Assembly: GCA_030549495.1 (NCBI GenBank)
Contig: JAUIRK010000109.1
Location: forward strand, 17,501-81,500
Source of the DNA: Nectonema munidae
Taxonomy: Eukaryota; Nematomorpha; Nectonematoida; Nectonematidae
DNA: 64,000 bases
Direction: 5' to 3'
Shown here piece after piece: positions 14,674-26,350 of the stretch. A program made the position numbers and the translations under genes. The first letter of the stretch is position 1, and every line of letters starts with the position of its first letter. A model generated the notes under the pieces. The model saw nothing but the letters and a program-made list of their open reading frames with translations, did not search any database and was not told the DNA's origin.

Positions 14674-16024
14674 ATAGTGAATATGCTTCTACGTTATGGA
14701 GCTGACTCTACTATCAAAAATAAAAAAGGTGAGTACCCGATTGATGTTAGCAAATTTCATCCACACGTTGTTGACTGCTTCCAAAGATGTCAAAATAGTA
14801 CTAAAAAATCGAAACAAAAATTCCATGGCCAAAGTAATCCTTCAGCTGAAGCTAGGAAAGAATTTTCACGGAGCGATGAAAGACCTCATAGGCAAGGTGA
14901 ATTGAACAAGGTGAAGTCTTTCAGAAAGATTGAAAAGGATTTCCTTGAAGAAAAGATTTTTGCTGGGGGTGTTAAGCATAACAAGGTTCCAGAATTCACG
15001 TGCTCAGATCATGCTTATGTTGAAGCAGCTTTAAAAGAATTATCACATTCTTCAAAGTATCACAAAATGTTTCAGGATAATAAAGGTTCCTTAATTGATA
15101 AACAACGTTCCCAGTCTACATCTGAAATGTTCTTGACATGTGAAACTAAAATAGGTACTAGTTTTCATGAGGGTGAGAAGTTTGATAAAAAAGATTGTGC
15201 CAATTCTTCAACTAAAAGCTACCATAAAATTAAGTCTTTAAAAGATACACCAATAAAGGAAAATTTAATGATCACACCTAAAAACGAAGGTAAAAATGCG
15301 AGGCCTTCAAACTCTTCACACCATCACAATCAAGCAAGATTTTCATCAAGTGAAAGCAAAGGAAGCATTTCAAAGCTTGAGAAAGCGTCTTGTCAACTCA
15401 ATCGTGATAATAATCTTCACAAGTTCTTAGTTTCATCAGCTAAACCTTTTTGCGAGCAATCTTATGATTGTCAAAGTAATCCTTACTCTACTATTAACAA
15501 AGAATTGAAAACCGTCGCACCTCATAGTGAATTGAGCGTTGATTCAGCATTCACAAAACATGCTTTGAGAATGGATGAATCAGCTGAAGTTTCGCCTGAA
15601 GACTTTTGCCATAGTCTTTCCAAAACTCCTCATGCTTATGACTCTGATTTTGAAAGTATTAGTCCTGTATCATTTGAATCATATAATTTACCTGAAGATT
15701 TTAAAGAAGAGAGTAATAACTCTACGAAATCTTCTGCTCCTTATATATCACTATCCAAAAAGTCAAAAAGAGACGTTACGTATATAAAACCGCAAACTCC
15801 AACTTTTCATCACAAGGAAGAAGCAAAACCTTTTTTAGTTGGTCAAAAAAGTCATTGTCCAAGTTTTAACAATGTCACTGTTGAACAAGATTTAAATAAT
15901 TGGAGTTCTATTGGAATCATTGAAAAGAGTGATCGAGAATTAGATATTAGTCCAAATGAAGATTATTTCTTTAAAAGTTTTGCTGAGCCTAATGCTATTC
16001 TAAACAAAAGTCTGACTATTGAAG
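14674..16024 (+). CDS. ANKRD11/12-like protein, large exon after the ankyrin repeats
   Basis: The acceptor is gaattttag and the donor is gtaata at 16025. The first residues IVNMLLRYGADSTIKNKKGE complete the third ankyrin repeat, and YPIDVSKFHPHVVDCFQRC begins a degenerate fourth, as in ANKRD11/12 (HGERPVDVAE). The rest, about 410 residues, is hydrophilic and rich in Ser, Lys, Asn and His, without a recognisable fold. Such long charged low-complexity regions also follow the repeats in ANKRD11/12. The frame is open across the whole exon, which supports a functional gene. It ends one base into a codon. The next intron is only 47 nt. Confidence 0.85.
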
Positions 16025-16071
16025 GTAATAAATATTGTTAATTTATCATTTTAAACCATTTCTTTGTTAAG

Positions 16072-17201
16072 AAAAAAGCACCATTGCGAAGGAGCTCCCA
16101 CAAAAACATTCAAAGCCTACGAATCAAATAAAACTCATTGAGATGGAAACTTTAAATCCGGGAGTCAAGAATATCCACCATGCTCATAAAAAGCATCACA
16201 AAGAAACGTCATCCGCAAATGCGACAACATCAGACGCCAAGATTTCTTCCCTTTTATCCTCGATCACCAAAGAAATTGAGCTGGGGAGAAAGGATACTAC
16301 TGGCGTACATAAACTCGTTCCTTACCGACTCATACCTATCAATTTGCCAAAAACACAACAATATACCATAAACGATTTTTACAACGCAACATACTCTAAA
16401 GCGGAGAGTGAATGGGTGGCACCAGTCCTTTCATCAACAAATTCAACTTCTTCCAGCATACACTCTATGAATGATGTATCAGGTGGTTTGTGTAAAATAT
16501 CGTCAAACGCTAATAAATTGAGGGTTCGGCGTGACTCCAAGGCAACGTATAAATATTCTCCCGATATTTATTGCTATTCTTCCCCTTCTTGTGATCGAAC
16601 GACAACAACTTTCAAATTTGGTTCTGAGAATCTCGTAACCACCAACGCTCCCAACTTGGATACGGGATCTCTCTTATTTTGCTATGGAAGCGATGAACAA
16701 AACAATCTCCGAAATGTAAAATATAATTTACCGCTAGATTCCTCTTTTGACTCATTTATTAGAAATGATTCGGAAAAAATCGCTAATTTTACTTCAAATG
16801 ATGAACCCAGTAAAAGTGGCAATGATGATCCATCAACTTCATTTTCTGTATCTGAAGAAGTTGAAATGGCAGTCAGTGAACTTAAAATACATTCTTATGA
16901 AGAATCTTTTCCGACGAATACTACCCTATCTACTTCAACATACTCCCCTAAGGAAAATAAAATGTCATTTTCACCTAAAAATAATGACACATTCGAACTT
17001 AGCTCTATTCCTCAAGAAAGAAATGATTATGAAATCCTTGTTGATTTGGCGAGACAGTCTTTACCTATAAATCACGATGAAAGTTCAATAGCTGCATCTG
17101 AAGAAAAAAGTCAAAATAAAAAAACGCTTCACTTTGAAACTTTAGAACTAGCACTCACCCCTTCTCAAAATCTTGCTCTCGACATAACTACTGAAGATTC
17201 T
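16072..17201 (+). CDS. ANKRD11/12-like protein, fourth exon found
   Basis: The acceptor is tctttgttaag and the donor is gtacgt at 17202. The phase (two bases completing the codon begun at 16024) makes the frame run through the ATG at 16143 without a stop. The encoded 376 residues are Ser/Thr/Asn-rich, with a basic His/Lys cluster near the start (HHAHKKHHKE) and no domain I recognise. The gene structure (47-nt intron before, 49-nt intron after) is internally consistent. The open frame of over 1 kb in AT-rich DNA supports real coding. Confidence 0.8.
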
Positions 17202-17250
17202 GTACGTTTTTAAAATATACTTTCCAAATGATAATTGAATTTATGTTTAG

Positions 17251-17755
17251 TTTTGTGGTGAAATGGTTGATGAAAATTCACGATTTTTTGATGAGAAAGA
17301 AGTTGTCTTGAATAATTCTAACGATATGATAAAACATCTTGATAAATCGTCGCCACCTGTACAAAACTCTCTTGACAAATGGTTTCATAATCTAGATTTT
17401 ACAAACGATGCTGGCTCCACCAATCATTTGATGAAAAACGAAATTTCAAGCCACAATTTTAATCAAAAATTCATGGTAGAGGATTTTTTTGAAAAACATG
17501 CTACTGTTCAAAATTCGTCATTACTTTCATTATCATGTACCCTTGACAGCAAATGCACCACACCTGGAATACCGGAGAATGGTATTCATACTTATAAAAA
17601 TCTCTTTACTCCTGTCAAAGCTATTTCTGCCTCAGAAGAAAAAAGCGATTTTCATGAGACTAAAGAAATCTCTAACGCTGAAAAAGAACAAATTCAAATA
17701 AAAGGGTTGTTAGAACAGTGTGGTCATTTGAAAAAAGAAAATGAAAAAGAAAAAG
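17251..17755 (+). CDS. ANKRD11/12-like protein, fifth exon found
   Basis: The acceptor is ttatgtttag and the donor is gtacac at 17756. The exon begins in phase 0 (FCGEMVDENS) and ends one base into a codon. It encodes about 168 hydrophilic residues ending in a Lys/Glu-rich stretch (ALKKENEKEK-like) that could form a short coiled coil. No enzymatic domain is visible. The flanking introns are 49 and 52 nt. Confidence 0.75.
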
Positions 17756-17807
17756 GTACACGTTAATAAATGCTAAAATATTTAATGATATTATGTATTA
17801 TTTTAAG

Positions 17808-17948
17808 TAGTACCCTCAGACCTAAATAAAGAATCTATCACCTTTTCAAAATGTGTTGTTGAAAAAATACCTGAAATTGTGAAAGAAAAACCTGCCCATC
17901 AAAGTAACGAGTTTTCTCCTTTCCCTAAAAATGAAGAAATTGCTCGAG
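17808..17948 (+). CDS. ANKRD11/12-like protein, sixth exon found
   Basis: The acceptor is ttattttaag (a second AG three bases later would remove one Val) and the donor is gtatgt at 17949. The frame continues as VPSDLNKESITFSKCVVEKI then PEIVKEKPAHQS, with no stop. It ends one base into a codon, so the gene must continue. No following exon was recognised with confidence in the remaining 46 kb, although AT-rich short exons could be missed. The conserved C-terminal domain of ANKRD11/12 was not found. Confidence 0.65.
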
Positions 17949-18765
17949 GTATGTTTTTATTTTTTTGTATTTCCAGAATTTTTATTCTTCTAATGATGGG
18001 GCAATAGAAACATTTTGTCCATTTCGAATCCTAATTCCCTAAAAATGCCGATTTCGGTTTTTCTTGGGTTTAAAAATTTACTTTCATTTTTCAAAAATCA
18101 AACCTAGTCAATTCATTCAATATTCACTCACAGTATTTAAGTTTTCTAGTTCAAGATAGCTTTTAAAATTGAATTTGAAATTAAAGTTATTCTATAGTTC
18201 AGTCATTCACATAGGTAACCAAAGCTAATATTTTTTAGAATTAAGCTTTTAATATATATGGACTCAAGTGTTTACTTTTTAAGAAAACCCCGCAATGTTT
18301 TTCCTACCTGAGTTTAGTCATTTTTTAAGCATGCATAATATATTGTAAATTGTTTTCACTGTTATTAAATGAGCTCATACGTTATTTTTATTTATGCATA
18401 CATATCACTAAATATTAGAAATAAAGGTGCAAAATAAAATTTATATTAAATAGATCTCAACATTATATAATACAACTCACATCAATACTATAAGTATTTG
18501 GTCCTTACATCGCTACCTCCTTTCTTTCTTAAAGTCGACTCTACTTTTCAATCTCAAAGTATAGACCTATACCAGTAAACAGCGTAGATTCAATAATCAA
18601 TAATCTAGGATAACGTTTTCTCTCATCTAAATGAAAACAAGTTGATATCAAAGCACCAACATGGATTTCTCCCAAAAATTCCACAAGTACAAATTTAATC
18701 AAATATTCAGGTGAACTATCATTGGAAATGAATAGAAGCAAAAGAGTAAATATTCTGTATCTTAT
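17949..18765. other. AT-rich, no recognised feature
   Basis: This is presumably the start of a long intron of the ankyrin gene, since the exon ending at 17948 has a good donor and leaves an open phase. No element was identified. Confidence 0.4.
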
Positions 18766-20290
18766 TTCCAGAAAGCATTCCATACTGTTCCACACGGAAG
18801 ACTAATTTTAATACTTCAATCATTTGGTATTACTGATGATCTTCTAAATTGGATGAATGATTATATCCTGAATAGAAAATCTTTAGTCCGTCTAAATGGA
18901 AATCTTCCAGATACCTCTATAATTAAAAGCGGTATTCCACAAGGATCCGTACTGGGTCCTCCTATCTTCTTCACTATCTTCATAGATTAGATAGAAACTC
19001 AATTCATATGTAAAAAATTTTGCAGATATAAAAATATCAAATGTACCGGCCAAGATTCAATTAATATGCTACAGCATGATTTACACTTAATATATGAATG
19101 GAGTATAGAGTAGGATTTGCACCTCAATCTCAAAAAGGGTCATCATCTTCAAATTGGTAAAAATGAAGACGTTTCTATTTACATTGGTGGTACACGACTA
19201 GAGGAAGTTGACAAACAAATGGATTTAGGATTATTCATTTACTCAGATTTCTCTTTCATTGATCACGTTTCTTATGCTGTGAAAAAGACGGTTCTAGGAA
19301 AATTCGTCGTAAACAAGTTTGCTGTAGGAAAACTCGCCTCGGGAAATTTCGCCTAATAGGAAAAATCGCCGTGAGACAATTTTGCCGTAAAACAAGTGTT
19401 TGTGATAAAAACAGTTTGGTTTCTGAAGTACCATTTTATCTCTTCCAAATAACTAAGTTAGGCTCTCGAAGTTTCTGATAAGTAAACAACCAATAAGGAA
19501 ATGGAGTAATTATTTTTTTTATTTTATCATCCGTATGGAGTAATTACTTTTTATCCGTATTTTCGATCTATTCGGTAAATATAGTTAAGCTCGTCAACTA
19601 ATTTCAGTCCTCCTCTACTAGTTTCCATTTGATAAACCATCGTCTGCCTACAAAAAACTATAGTCGAAAAAAATAAAGATGAAATAAAAATAAGGATAAA
19701 ATAAAATATAAGATAAAAAATAAAATAAATAAAAAAATTATTTGGCTAAATTTGGTTGTTTGAAATAGATAAAATGGTACTTCAAAAACGAAACTGTTTT
19801 ATCACAAACACTTGTTTTACGGCAAAATTGTCTTGCGGCGATTTTTCTTATTAGGCGAAATTTCCCGAGGCGAGTTTTCCTACAGCAAACTTGTTTACGA
19901 CGAATTTTCCGGCCACTCATTTCTAATAGCGTCTTTTATTGGGAAAATTATTGAGATGATCTCTTTCATGTTGTTGTCTTCTCTTTTTTCAAAATATATC
20001 TTTTACCAACTTTGACTTCACTCCAAAATATTGAATCAGTAATAATTGCTAAATGGTCAGCCAGCACCCTTATTGCTTCCATCGGAATGAGGGACATAAA
20101 CATCTTAGAGCCTTAAAAACAGCGTCCTACGCTCTTCTAATCAACATTTTCATAAATCTTATAAAAGCAAAAGTTAACCTAAAATCAAGTATAAGTAAGA
20201 TTGATATTAGAAATGCATGCATCAATGATTTCATTATAAATACCAACATAACAATCATCAGTTTGACGAAAGCCCCAATTGTGCTAAGAA
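18766..20290 (+). mobile_element. LINE fragment (CR1/Jockey-like), interrupted by a fold-back element
   Basis: The plus strand reads KAFHTVPHGRLILILQSFGI, DDLLNWMNDYILNRKSLVRL, then IIKSGIPQGSVLGPPIFFT, the classic reverse transcriptase block. Downstream, INMLQHDLHLIYEWSIE and MDLGLFIYSDFSFIDHVSYA match the region after the catalytic YADD box, which itself is lost. Several stops and a deletion of the catalytic box make it non-functional. A 614-bp inverted-repeat element (19297-19910) sits within it. Possible C-terminal LINE sequence resumes at about 20040-20180. Confidence 0.7.
19297..19910. mobile_element. Fold-back element with 166-bp inverted arms
   Basis: The left arm (19297-19462) and the right arm (about 19741-19910) are inverted copies, over 90% identical by eye, around a 280-bp AT-rich spacer. 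The arm ends begin GGAAAATTCGTCGTAAACAA. Each arm contains degenerate repeats of about 16 bp built on GGAAAATTCGCC. No transposase is encoded and no clear target duplication was seen. The element interrupts a LINE, so it inserted after the LINE. Confidence 0.8.
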
Positions 20291-20865
20291 TTATTCAATC
20301 TTAACCTGGATGACCATTTTTGTGTTCTTTTATAATGAAGCGGAGATGTTTCTTTTTGATTAGTGTATTCAAGTGATTTTTGTTTCATATCCTTGAAAAA
20401 AATTAAAATTACATTGCTAATAGAAATTGTATGGTTTGACCATTTCGTTGTCATGGCACCCATCCGTATATGTGACGCGGCCAAAATGTGAAGAGTTCTA
20501 ATACAACTAACAGAAAAAGCATGGAGATAGTTATTTCTTTATTATTGAAGTCTTTTATGGATGTTGTATGACACATGATATATTGTTATATTGTGAGAAA
20601 ATCAATATATATAAATGTAATAAATATTATTGTATGGCATCATATAAGGTACATGGGGGACGGGGGGAACACGGCCCCTTGTGCCCAGTCTATCTGTCCA
20701 ACTGCTACACATAAAGTCAGCAGTACCTAACGGTGGCTTTTATGTAGGTTGGCTGAAAATACATTTGCTCATCGCTACTGCTGCGAAAGTGTAACGAAAA
20801 TTCTATATTTAACCCGGTCAGTATTTTCCATCGATACATATACTTTCTCAGTTCAAATATATATT
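20291..20865. other. No recognised feature
   Basis: A short GC-richer patch at about 20650-20730 (GGGGGACGGGGGGAACACGG) is unusual for the region but matches no family I know. No coding signal was seen. Confidence 0.4.
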
Positions 20866-21062
20866 GTTTTTTTTTGGACTGATCATCATTATCATCACCA
20901 AAGTGGCGTATCCATTTGTACGTGGGAAACCATGGAGCGCCAAATATGTCGATCTTTCATTTTTCTTCTTATCTTGGCTATCTTGTGATTCCTTCCAATA
21001 ACTTCTCTGAGTCCATCTGTGAATTTCTTCCATGGTCTTCCTCTTCTTCCTTCTATAATTCC
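20866..21062 (-). mobile_element. LINE 3' end fragment
   Basis: Minus-strand translation gives IIEGRRGRPWKKFTDGLREV then IGRNHKIAKIRRKMKDRHIW and RSMVSHVQMDTPLW. This is the C-terminal signature of Jockey/RTE-type LINE proteins (GRRGRP.K.W.D.LRE....R.....R..WR). It is followed at once by a short tandem tail, TGATGATAATGATGATCAG, on the same strand. Only the 3' end is present, as expected of a 5'-truncated retrotransposition product. Confidence 0.7.
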
Positions 21063-21588
21063 GAATGTACCCAACGAACGAACTGATAGATTACACTAAT
21101 AACTTGTTTTTGTGTGAAAAGGTTTTAATTGGTTTGTTCATCAAAACAAACGCAGAGATTTTTGTTTTCAATTGGAAAAGATATTCTCAGGACTAAAAGG
21201 ACACTACTCAAATCCAATCCAACTTTGAAAAACTTCTTTTTTAAATAGGATTGGTTGAAGAAAACTAATTTAGAATAAAAGCTCAAATTCAGTGTCATTT
21301 CATAATTAAAGTTATTAATTTTTACTATTGTGTTTGTGGTTTAACCTTAATTTCCATTAATATCCAACAAAATTAACGAAACTGGGCCTAACGAATTTTA
21401 TTTTTTATTAACGGTTTTATAGTTAACGAAGTTGATTTTTTGTTTAACTGTGCCCACTTTTGATCATACTACATTAAATTTGGAAAAAAATATAACACCC
21501 AATTTTATAATACATTTTTGAATATACAAAAGTAAATTAAGCATTTCCGAAAATGCTTGGAAGCTCGTAAATCTTTTTAGTGATACCA

Positions 21589-22128
21589 GTGGCGGATTTA
21601 AGGGAGGGGGGCTTAACGATTTATAAGGCCAAGAACTTTGGCGCTTTTTTAATCAAATTCAACGTGCGATACATCAATCAAAAACTCATTTAAAAGCTTT
21701 AACATATGACTTGACATTCTCTTGGGGAGGTTGGGTTCTATGGGAGAAGAAAGATTAAATGCACTTCTTCTTCTTCTTCTTTATGTATGCCAGGACATCA
21801 ACATTGACGTCGAATCAGTCGTTGAAATGTATGCCAGGCAGCAGCCACGAAGAATGCTTTTTATCAATCCTCTAGCAGAGAAATAACTATGCAGATTTTT
21901 TTTAATTAATTATTTTTTTATGTTATTTACGCAATAAACTACAATTCAAGACCCCTGCCTCCTTTACTTAATTACTTGTTCTACCTAATAATGCTAATAA
22001 GGTTATTTACATGTCGCTCAACTGAATAAGGCGTCGTCCCCTGGGTCCCCACGGGGGGCCTCAATGCGGCCCTCAGACCCCATGTCTACTTTGTGCGCCC
22101 CTAACTTCAATTCTTGGATCCGCGCCTG
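21589..22128. mobile_element. Non-autonomous TIR element (MITE-like)
   Basis: The left edge (CCAGTGGCGGATTTAAGGG) and the inverted right edge (CAGGCGCGGATCCAAG) are similar. GATACCA occurs on both outer sides (21582-21588 and 22129-22135). CAGTGGCGGATCC-type ends are common on hAT MITEs. The interior is non-coding, with (CTT)n near 21765. The exact duplication length is ambiguous because the end bases overlap it. Confidence 0.55.
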
Positions 22129-22830
22129 GATACCATATATATTTGAACATAGGGAGATCTCGAGTATAAAAAGATTCTAAATTTTGACCAAAATATTCAG
22201 AAATTTGCTTAACTAGATTATAAGCGTAACTTAAAAACAAAGCTCTTCACAACAACATTTTCAGCACCGGTCGAAAAAGCGAAAAAAGACCAGAGCACCC
22301 CTGAAGTCTCATTTACTTTGTTCTGTCAATGATATCAATAATTTTTCTATATTTTCATTTTATTTGCCTTATATTCTTCGTATAAGCATTTTTACTCTTT
22401 TATTTCATTTATTATTTGTAAATTTCAATTTTTTTTTAATAGTTGGGCTTATAGGAGGGGCCGCGCCAATGCCCAATAGTTGGCTACGTGGCTGTATGTA
22501 TATATCTTTAGAGGTCAAATGTGGTCTCATTCAGAGCTTTTCCAAATTTTTTACTTAATATTTCAAATGTCACAGAAGTAAGATTGTATCAAAATAGTTA
22601 TTTGAACTGGGTTCAACTATCTTATCTAGGGCATTACACAATCCCTCAGTCTATTGTGTGTTTGAATCTGAAAATTAGAGATATCAATACATGCAATTTT
22701 TATAATGGCTGTAGTTGCAGATGTTTTGAAGTGTTAGAACTGAGTTGGGGCAAACTGGGAAAGCTTTGCAGTCCTAATTTGCTTGGTTTACGATCAGGAT
22801 TCATATATATGATGAAGTAGAATGTGGTTT
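22129..22830. other. No recognised feature
   Basis: AT-rich sequence with short open frames that show no family resemblance. Confidence 0.4.
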
Positions 22831-23300
22831 GAAAGGAACTCGCAAGCTCTCATTTATGCTAAACACACTTCTCTTTTATTACAAACACATATGCGATGAC
22901 TTTTAAAAGGAAATATGCTGGCCCCGGTATTTGAATTGTAGGAAGAAGTAAAGTTGTTTTTGAGTTTGGACATCAGGGTCGCCCTACTACTGTCTTCAGT
23001 TTTTTCAAGGAAGGATTTGTAGCACGAAAGGCTTATCTTGCTGATATTTTGAAACTCTGAATGAGCTGAATAAGAAATTAAAGGGAGGGAGTACCAACGC
23101 CATTGTCTCACGCTGATGTCATCAATGCCCTCATGTCAAAACTCGAAATTTGTCCTCATTCTGTTTTCAACAACGTGGCATGTGAATCTGGATTTTCTAC
23201 TTTAACTCACAATCAAGTCGAATGCACGCAACCGACTCGAGGTGAAACTTGATATACGTCACACGGTTGTCGAAACTGACTCTTGTATTGACACACTGGG
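22831..23300 (+). mobile_element. hAT transposase remnant
   Basis: Plus-strand peptides include FFKEGFVARKAYLADILK and, in other frames, HADVINALMSKLEICPHS, VACESGFSTLTHNQVE, then NRLEVKLDIRHTVVETDSCI. These match, in order, the middle and the dimerisation end of ZBED5/SCAND3-like hAT transposases (LAYLADIF.KLNELN..., CE.GFS.LT..K...RNRL.V..D.R). Frameshifts and deletions have shortened it. No terminal repeats were identified. Confidence 0.7.
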
Positions 23301-23824
23301 CGTAAGAAGCAACATGACTCTTTTCACTAATTCTTTCTAAAGTGGACAAACAAAGACGGGTCATTTTAGTTGTTAATAGAGGCTCTCTATCCACTTTGCC
23401 ATGTAACTATATGTTTATCATTATATTTCTACATTTTTAAAAGTGTCTTTTGATCACTTTTTATCTCTTACACTACACTTGAAGGGGAAATCTTGATGGT
23501 TGATCTGGGTGCAGAGGGAAATAACAGTAAAAAGTAAGTTTAGGAACAATTGGTTTAGATGCTTGTCTTCAATACCTCAAGGCCTTGGTTTTGAATCCAG
23601 CATCAAAACTTTTTTGCTAAAAATTCGTCATAAGCGTGGTGAAATTGTGAATTCTTGATCAAGGCAATCGGCTAATAAAATTAGGGGTTCTTAAGTATTT
23701 GATGAGGTGTCGGGTGGATTAGTGACGAGTGATGAAATGTCATCTAACAAGAAGGGTTCAGGATTTTGAAATTATCGATAGGAAATAATGATATATTTAT
23801 TTATTTTATATCACTTAGTATACA

Positions 23825-26230
23825 ATCATTTTTAATTTTTTTAATTCAAATTATAGTATAATTTCGTTGAATATATTTTACTACAGATTCTAGATTTAAT
23901 TTACAAATATAATAGTTTATAAAGCTATGTCAGTTATAGAAGCGTATAGCTAGAGGGAGCCCCATAGGCCAGCTGATTTCACAGTCTTTTTTACCCCAAA
24001 CATATTTCCAATATATCCATTACATACATCATTCCTCTTTATTTGGTAGACAATTATTGCATTGAAAAATATTTAAAATAATCGAATGTGAAACAAACCA
24101 TTTTAAAATTTTAATTTAAAGCTCTAATTTTCAGATAAAACTGCGTTTTTACTTAGAGAAAACAGAAGAAGCATTCACTTCAGAACAGGAGGAAATGAAA
24201 AAATAAATAGTGAAAGAAAGCAACTTTATACGTTCTTATCGAAACAACTCGTCGATTTATATAGCAACAGAATAGCTATTTTCTGATTGGTTTGCGTGAT
24301 TGTACGTGTGTGTATGAGTTTGTATTTATTGTACAAACACGAATGAAATTATTATTTTGCACAATTCACATACATACGCATACACTCAAAACTCATACAA
24401 AACAAAAACACACGCCGAAAATTGAACCAGTGGTTGCGGCGTATACTGTACGTTATGTTTCCAAATTATGGTTCGAAACGATCGCTTTTTTGATAAAATT
24501 ACTTACGAAAAAACTGAATTACGATATATATCGAAATTCGGACGATTTTAATTTTGTTACGATTTTTTATAGAATAAATTTATACTCAGCACTCACCAGA
24601 CGTACACAGACATGTGACACAAAACTAAATAATTATGCACTTTCTTCTTTCGACGCATACATACACACTTCTCAAGATGGTGTGAGTGAGATGTCAGAGT
24701 CACATTCACATCCTTCTGATTTTGGGGTGCAGGCATACAACCCACCGAGTAATTTTGACAAAATTATTACTCAAAGATTTAAAAATTGAGTTTTCCATTT
24801 TTACATCCTTAAATGAATATTAAAAGTCAAAACTAGCAAATAATAAAATAAATACCATTTTGACAGTTTCTGCTGTTACGAATTTAAGTTCTGATTTTGA
24901 CAAGATTGTTAAGAAGAGATGTCAAGTTTGTGGAAAATCAGAAAAATAATTAAGAATAATAAAAACTTCATTCGTCTTAAAAATTCCAAATTCTTTTCAA
25001 ATTGTTTATTCTGCTATTGTTGGTTTCAAAATATGATTATGCGTGTCTTTCGAATCCTGTGCTTTTTTGCAGTCCACAAGAGCTGAAAATCGGTTTTAAA
25101 TTACATTTTAAACGATAAACGATTGAAACTAAAAGAATATATGGTTGAAGATAATCTTCTATTACTTTGGCAATACTTAAATTTTCATAACTTAATTTTG
25201 GTTTCAAAAACAAAATTATTTCAGAATTTGATATTGTGTTTCGATAAATTAGTTAGATAAAAAAGATTCAATGATTGCAAACAGAATATTGAAAGCATTA
25301 GCTAAGTTAACATTCAACATTTTTGCCTATTTAAATTACGTTTGTAAATTTTTTCCCGAATTTCTATACGCTTTCTAAATATCGTATTTTTTTATTCCGA
25401 TACGATTTTAGCTTTTGAAAAAATTAGGTTTAAAAATACGAAATTTCTTTTCACTCACGTAAATCGATCAGACGCATGCTGTTTGTGTTGCAATAAATTG
25501 ACGAGTTGTTTTGATACGAGAGTAACAAGTTTATTTTCTTCATAATTTATTTTATCATTTCCCTTTCTTGAGAAATGAATTCAATTACTACTCATACTAC
25601 TCTGAATTGAACACGAACTTTTATCTAAAAATGTGAATTTTTGGTCTTTTTTACGTTTTAAATTGTAATGAAAAATGGGGAATTTTGAAAAATTCATATA
25701 TTTTTGTGCATTACATAAAACTATTTTAAATGTTTTTCAATGCAATGATTGCCCACAACAAGTAGGAAATATTTTCTAGTTGAAGGTGAAGATAGGAACG
25801 AAACAACTCTTATACAAATTAGTAATAACACAGGATTTTATGATCATTGTGTATTTTAACATCAACGTAACTTTGGGGACCCAGATTATATGAACATTCA
25901 CACACAAAACGTTGCAAATCTTAGAATGCGCGCCCAAAGAAAATTTAGGAAACAGTTTGGCACCTCTACAAAAATAATATTTAGATGAGTTCGTTTGGAG
26001 AAGTCATTTTTCAAAATCAAAATGATTTCCTATTTTTCTTTTAAAAGAGTTATTGTAACCAAAAAGTTAAATTGTAATAAAAATAAAATATGCATTTTTC
26101 ATTTTTGTTTATTAATTTAATTCTTTTGAATATACTGACATAGCTTTATGTAAATTAGATCTAGAATCTTTAGTAAAATATTTTCAATGAAATTCTATCA
26201 TAATTTGAATTCTATAAAAATATTTTTTAA
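23825..26230. repeat. 2.4-kb imperfect inverted repeat of unknown class
   Basis: Left-arm segments 23843-23933 and 24050-24300 recur inverted at 26135-26211 and 25440-25750. Shared words include CAGATTCTAGAT/AGATTCTAGAT, GCTATGTCAG, CATTGAAAAA.ATTTAAAATA, AAACAACTCGTC.ATTTAT and GGAAATGA.AAAATAAAT. The right arm holds about 270 bp more between these blocks. The enclosed part is about 1.1 kb. No transposase or target duplication was recognised. A diverged further copy of part of the right arm lies at 26290-26350, in tandem. Confidence 0.75.
24292..24789 (+). CDS. 165-codon open frame inside the inverted repeat, unrecognised
   Basis: This is the longest open frame in the loop of the large inverted repeat. 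It starts in the end of the left arm. The predicted peptide has a His/Thr-rich stretch (IHIHTHTLKTHTKQKHTPK), then a mixed hydrophobic part and an acidic Ser/His stretch. No motif, signal peptide or catalytic pattern is recognisable. The composition follows the local repeated ACATAC words. It may well be chance. Confidence 0.2.
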   Translation: MRDCTCVYEFVFIVQTRMKLLFCTIHIHTHTLKTHTKQKHTPKIEPVVAAYTVRYVSKLWFETIAFLIKLLTKKLNYDIYRNSDDFNFVTIFYRINLYSALTRRTQTCDTKLNNYALSSFDAYIHTSQDGVSEMSESHSHPSDFGVQAYNPPSNFDKIITQRFKN

Positions 26231-26350
26231 TTTACTGACAAAATATTTTTTAATGAATGTTCTAAATTTTCTTCTTTTTTTTAAATTTACTCACATACTT
26301 TTATATAAATTAGATCTACAATTTCAACCAAATAAACTACTTTGAAAAAT

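Noticed and set aside
21076-21100. Third copy of the hairpin retroposon tail
   Set aside because: Only GAACTGATAGATTA and a few bases match. The hairpin, GGGGCT and AAC tail are absent.
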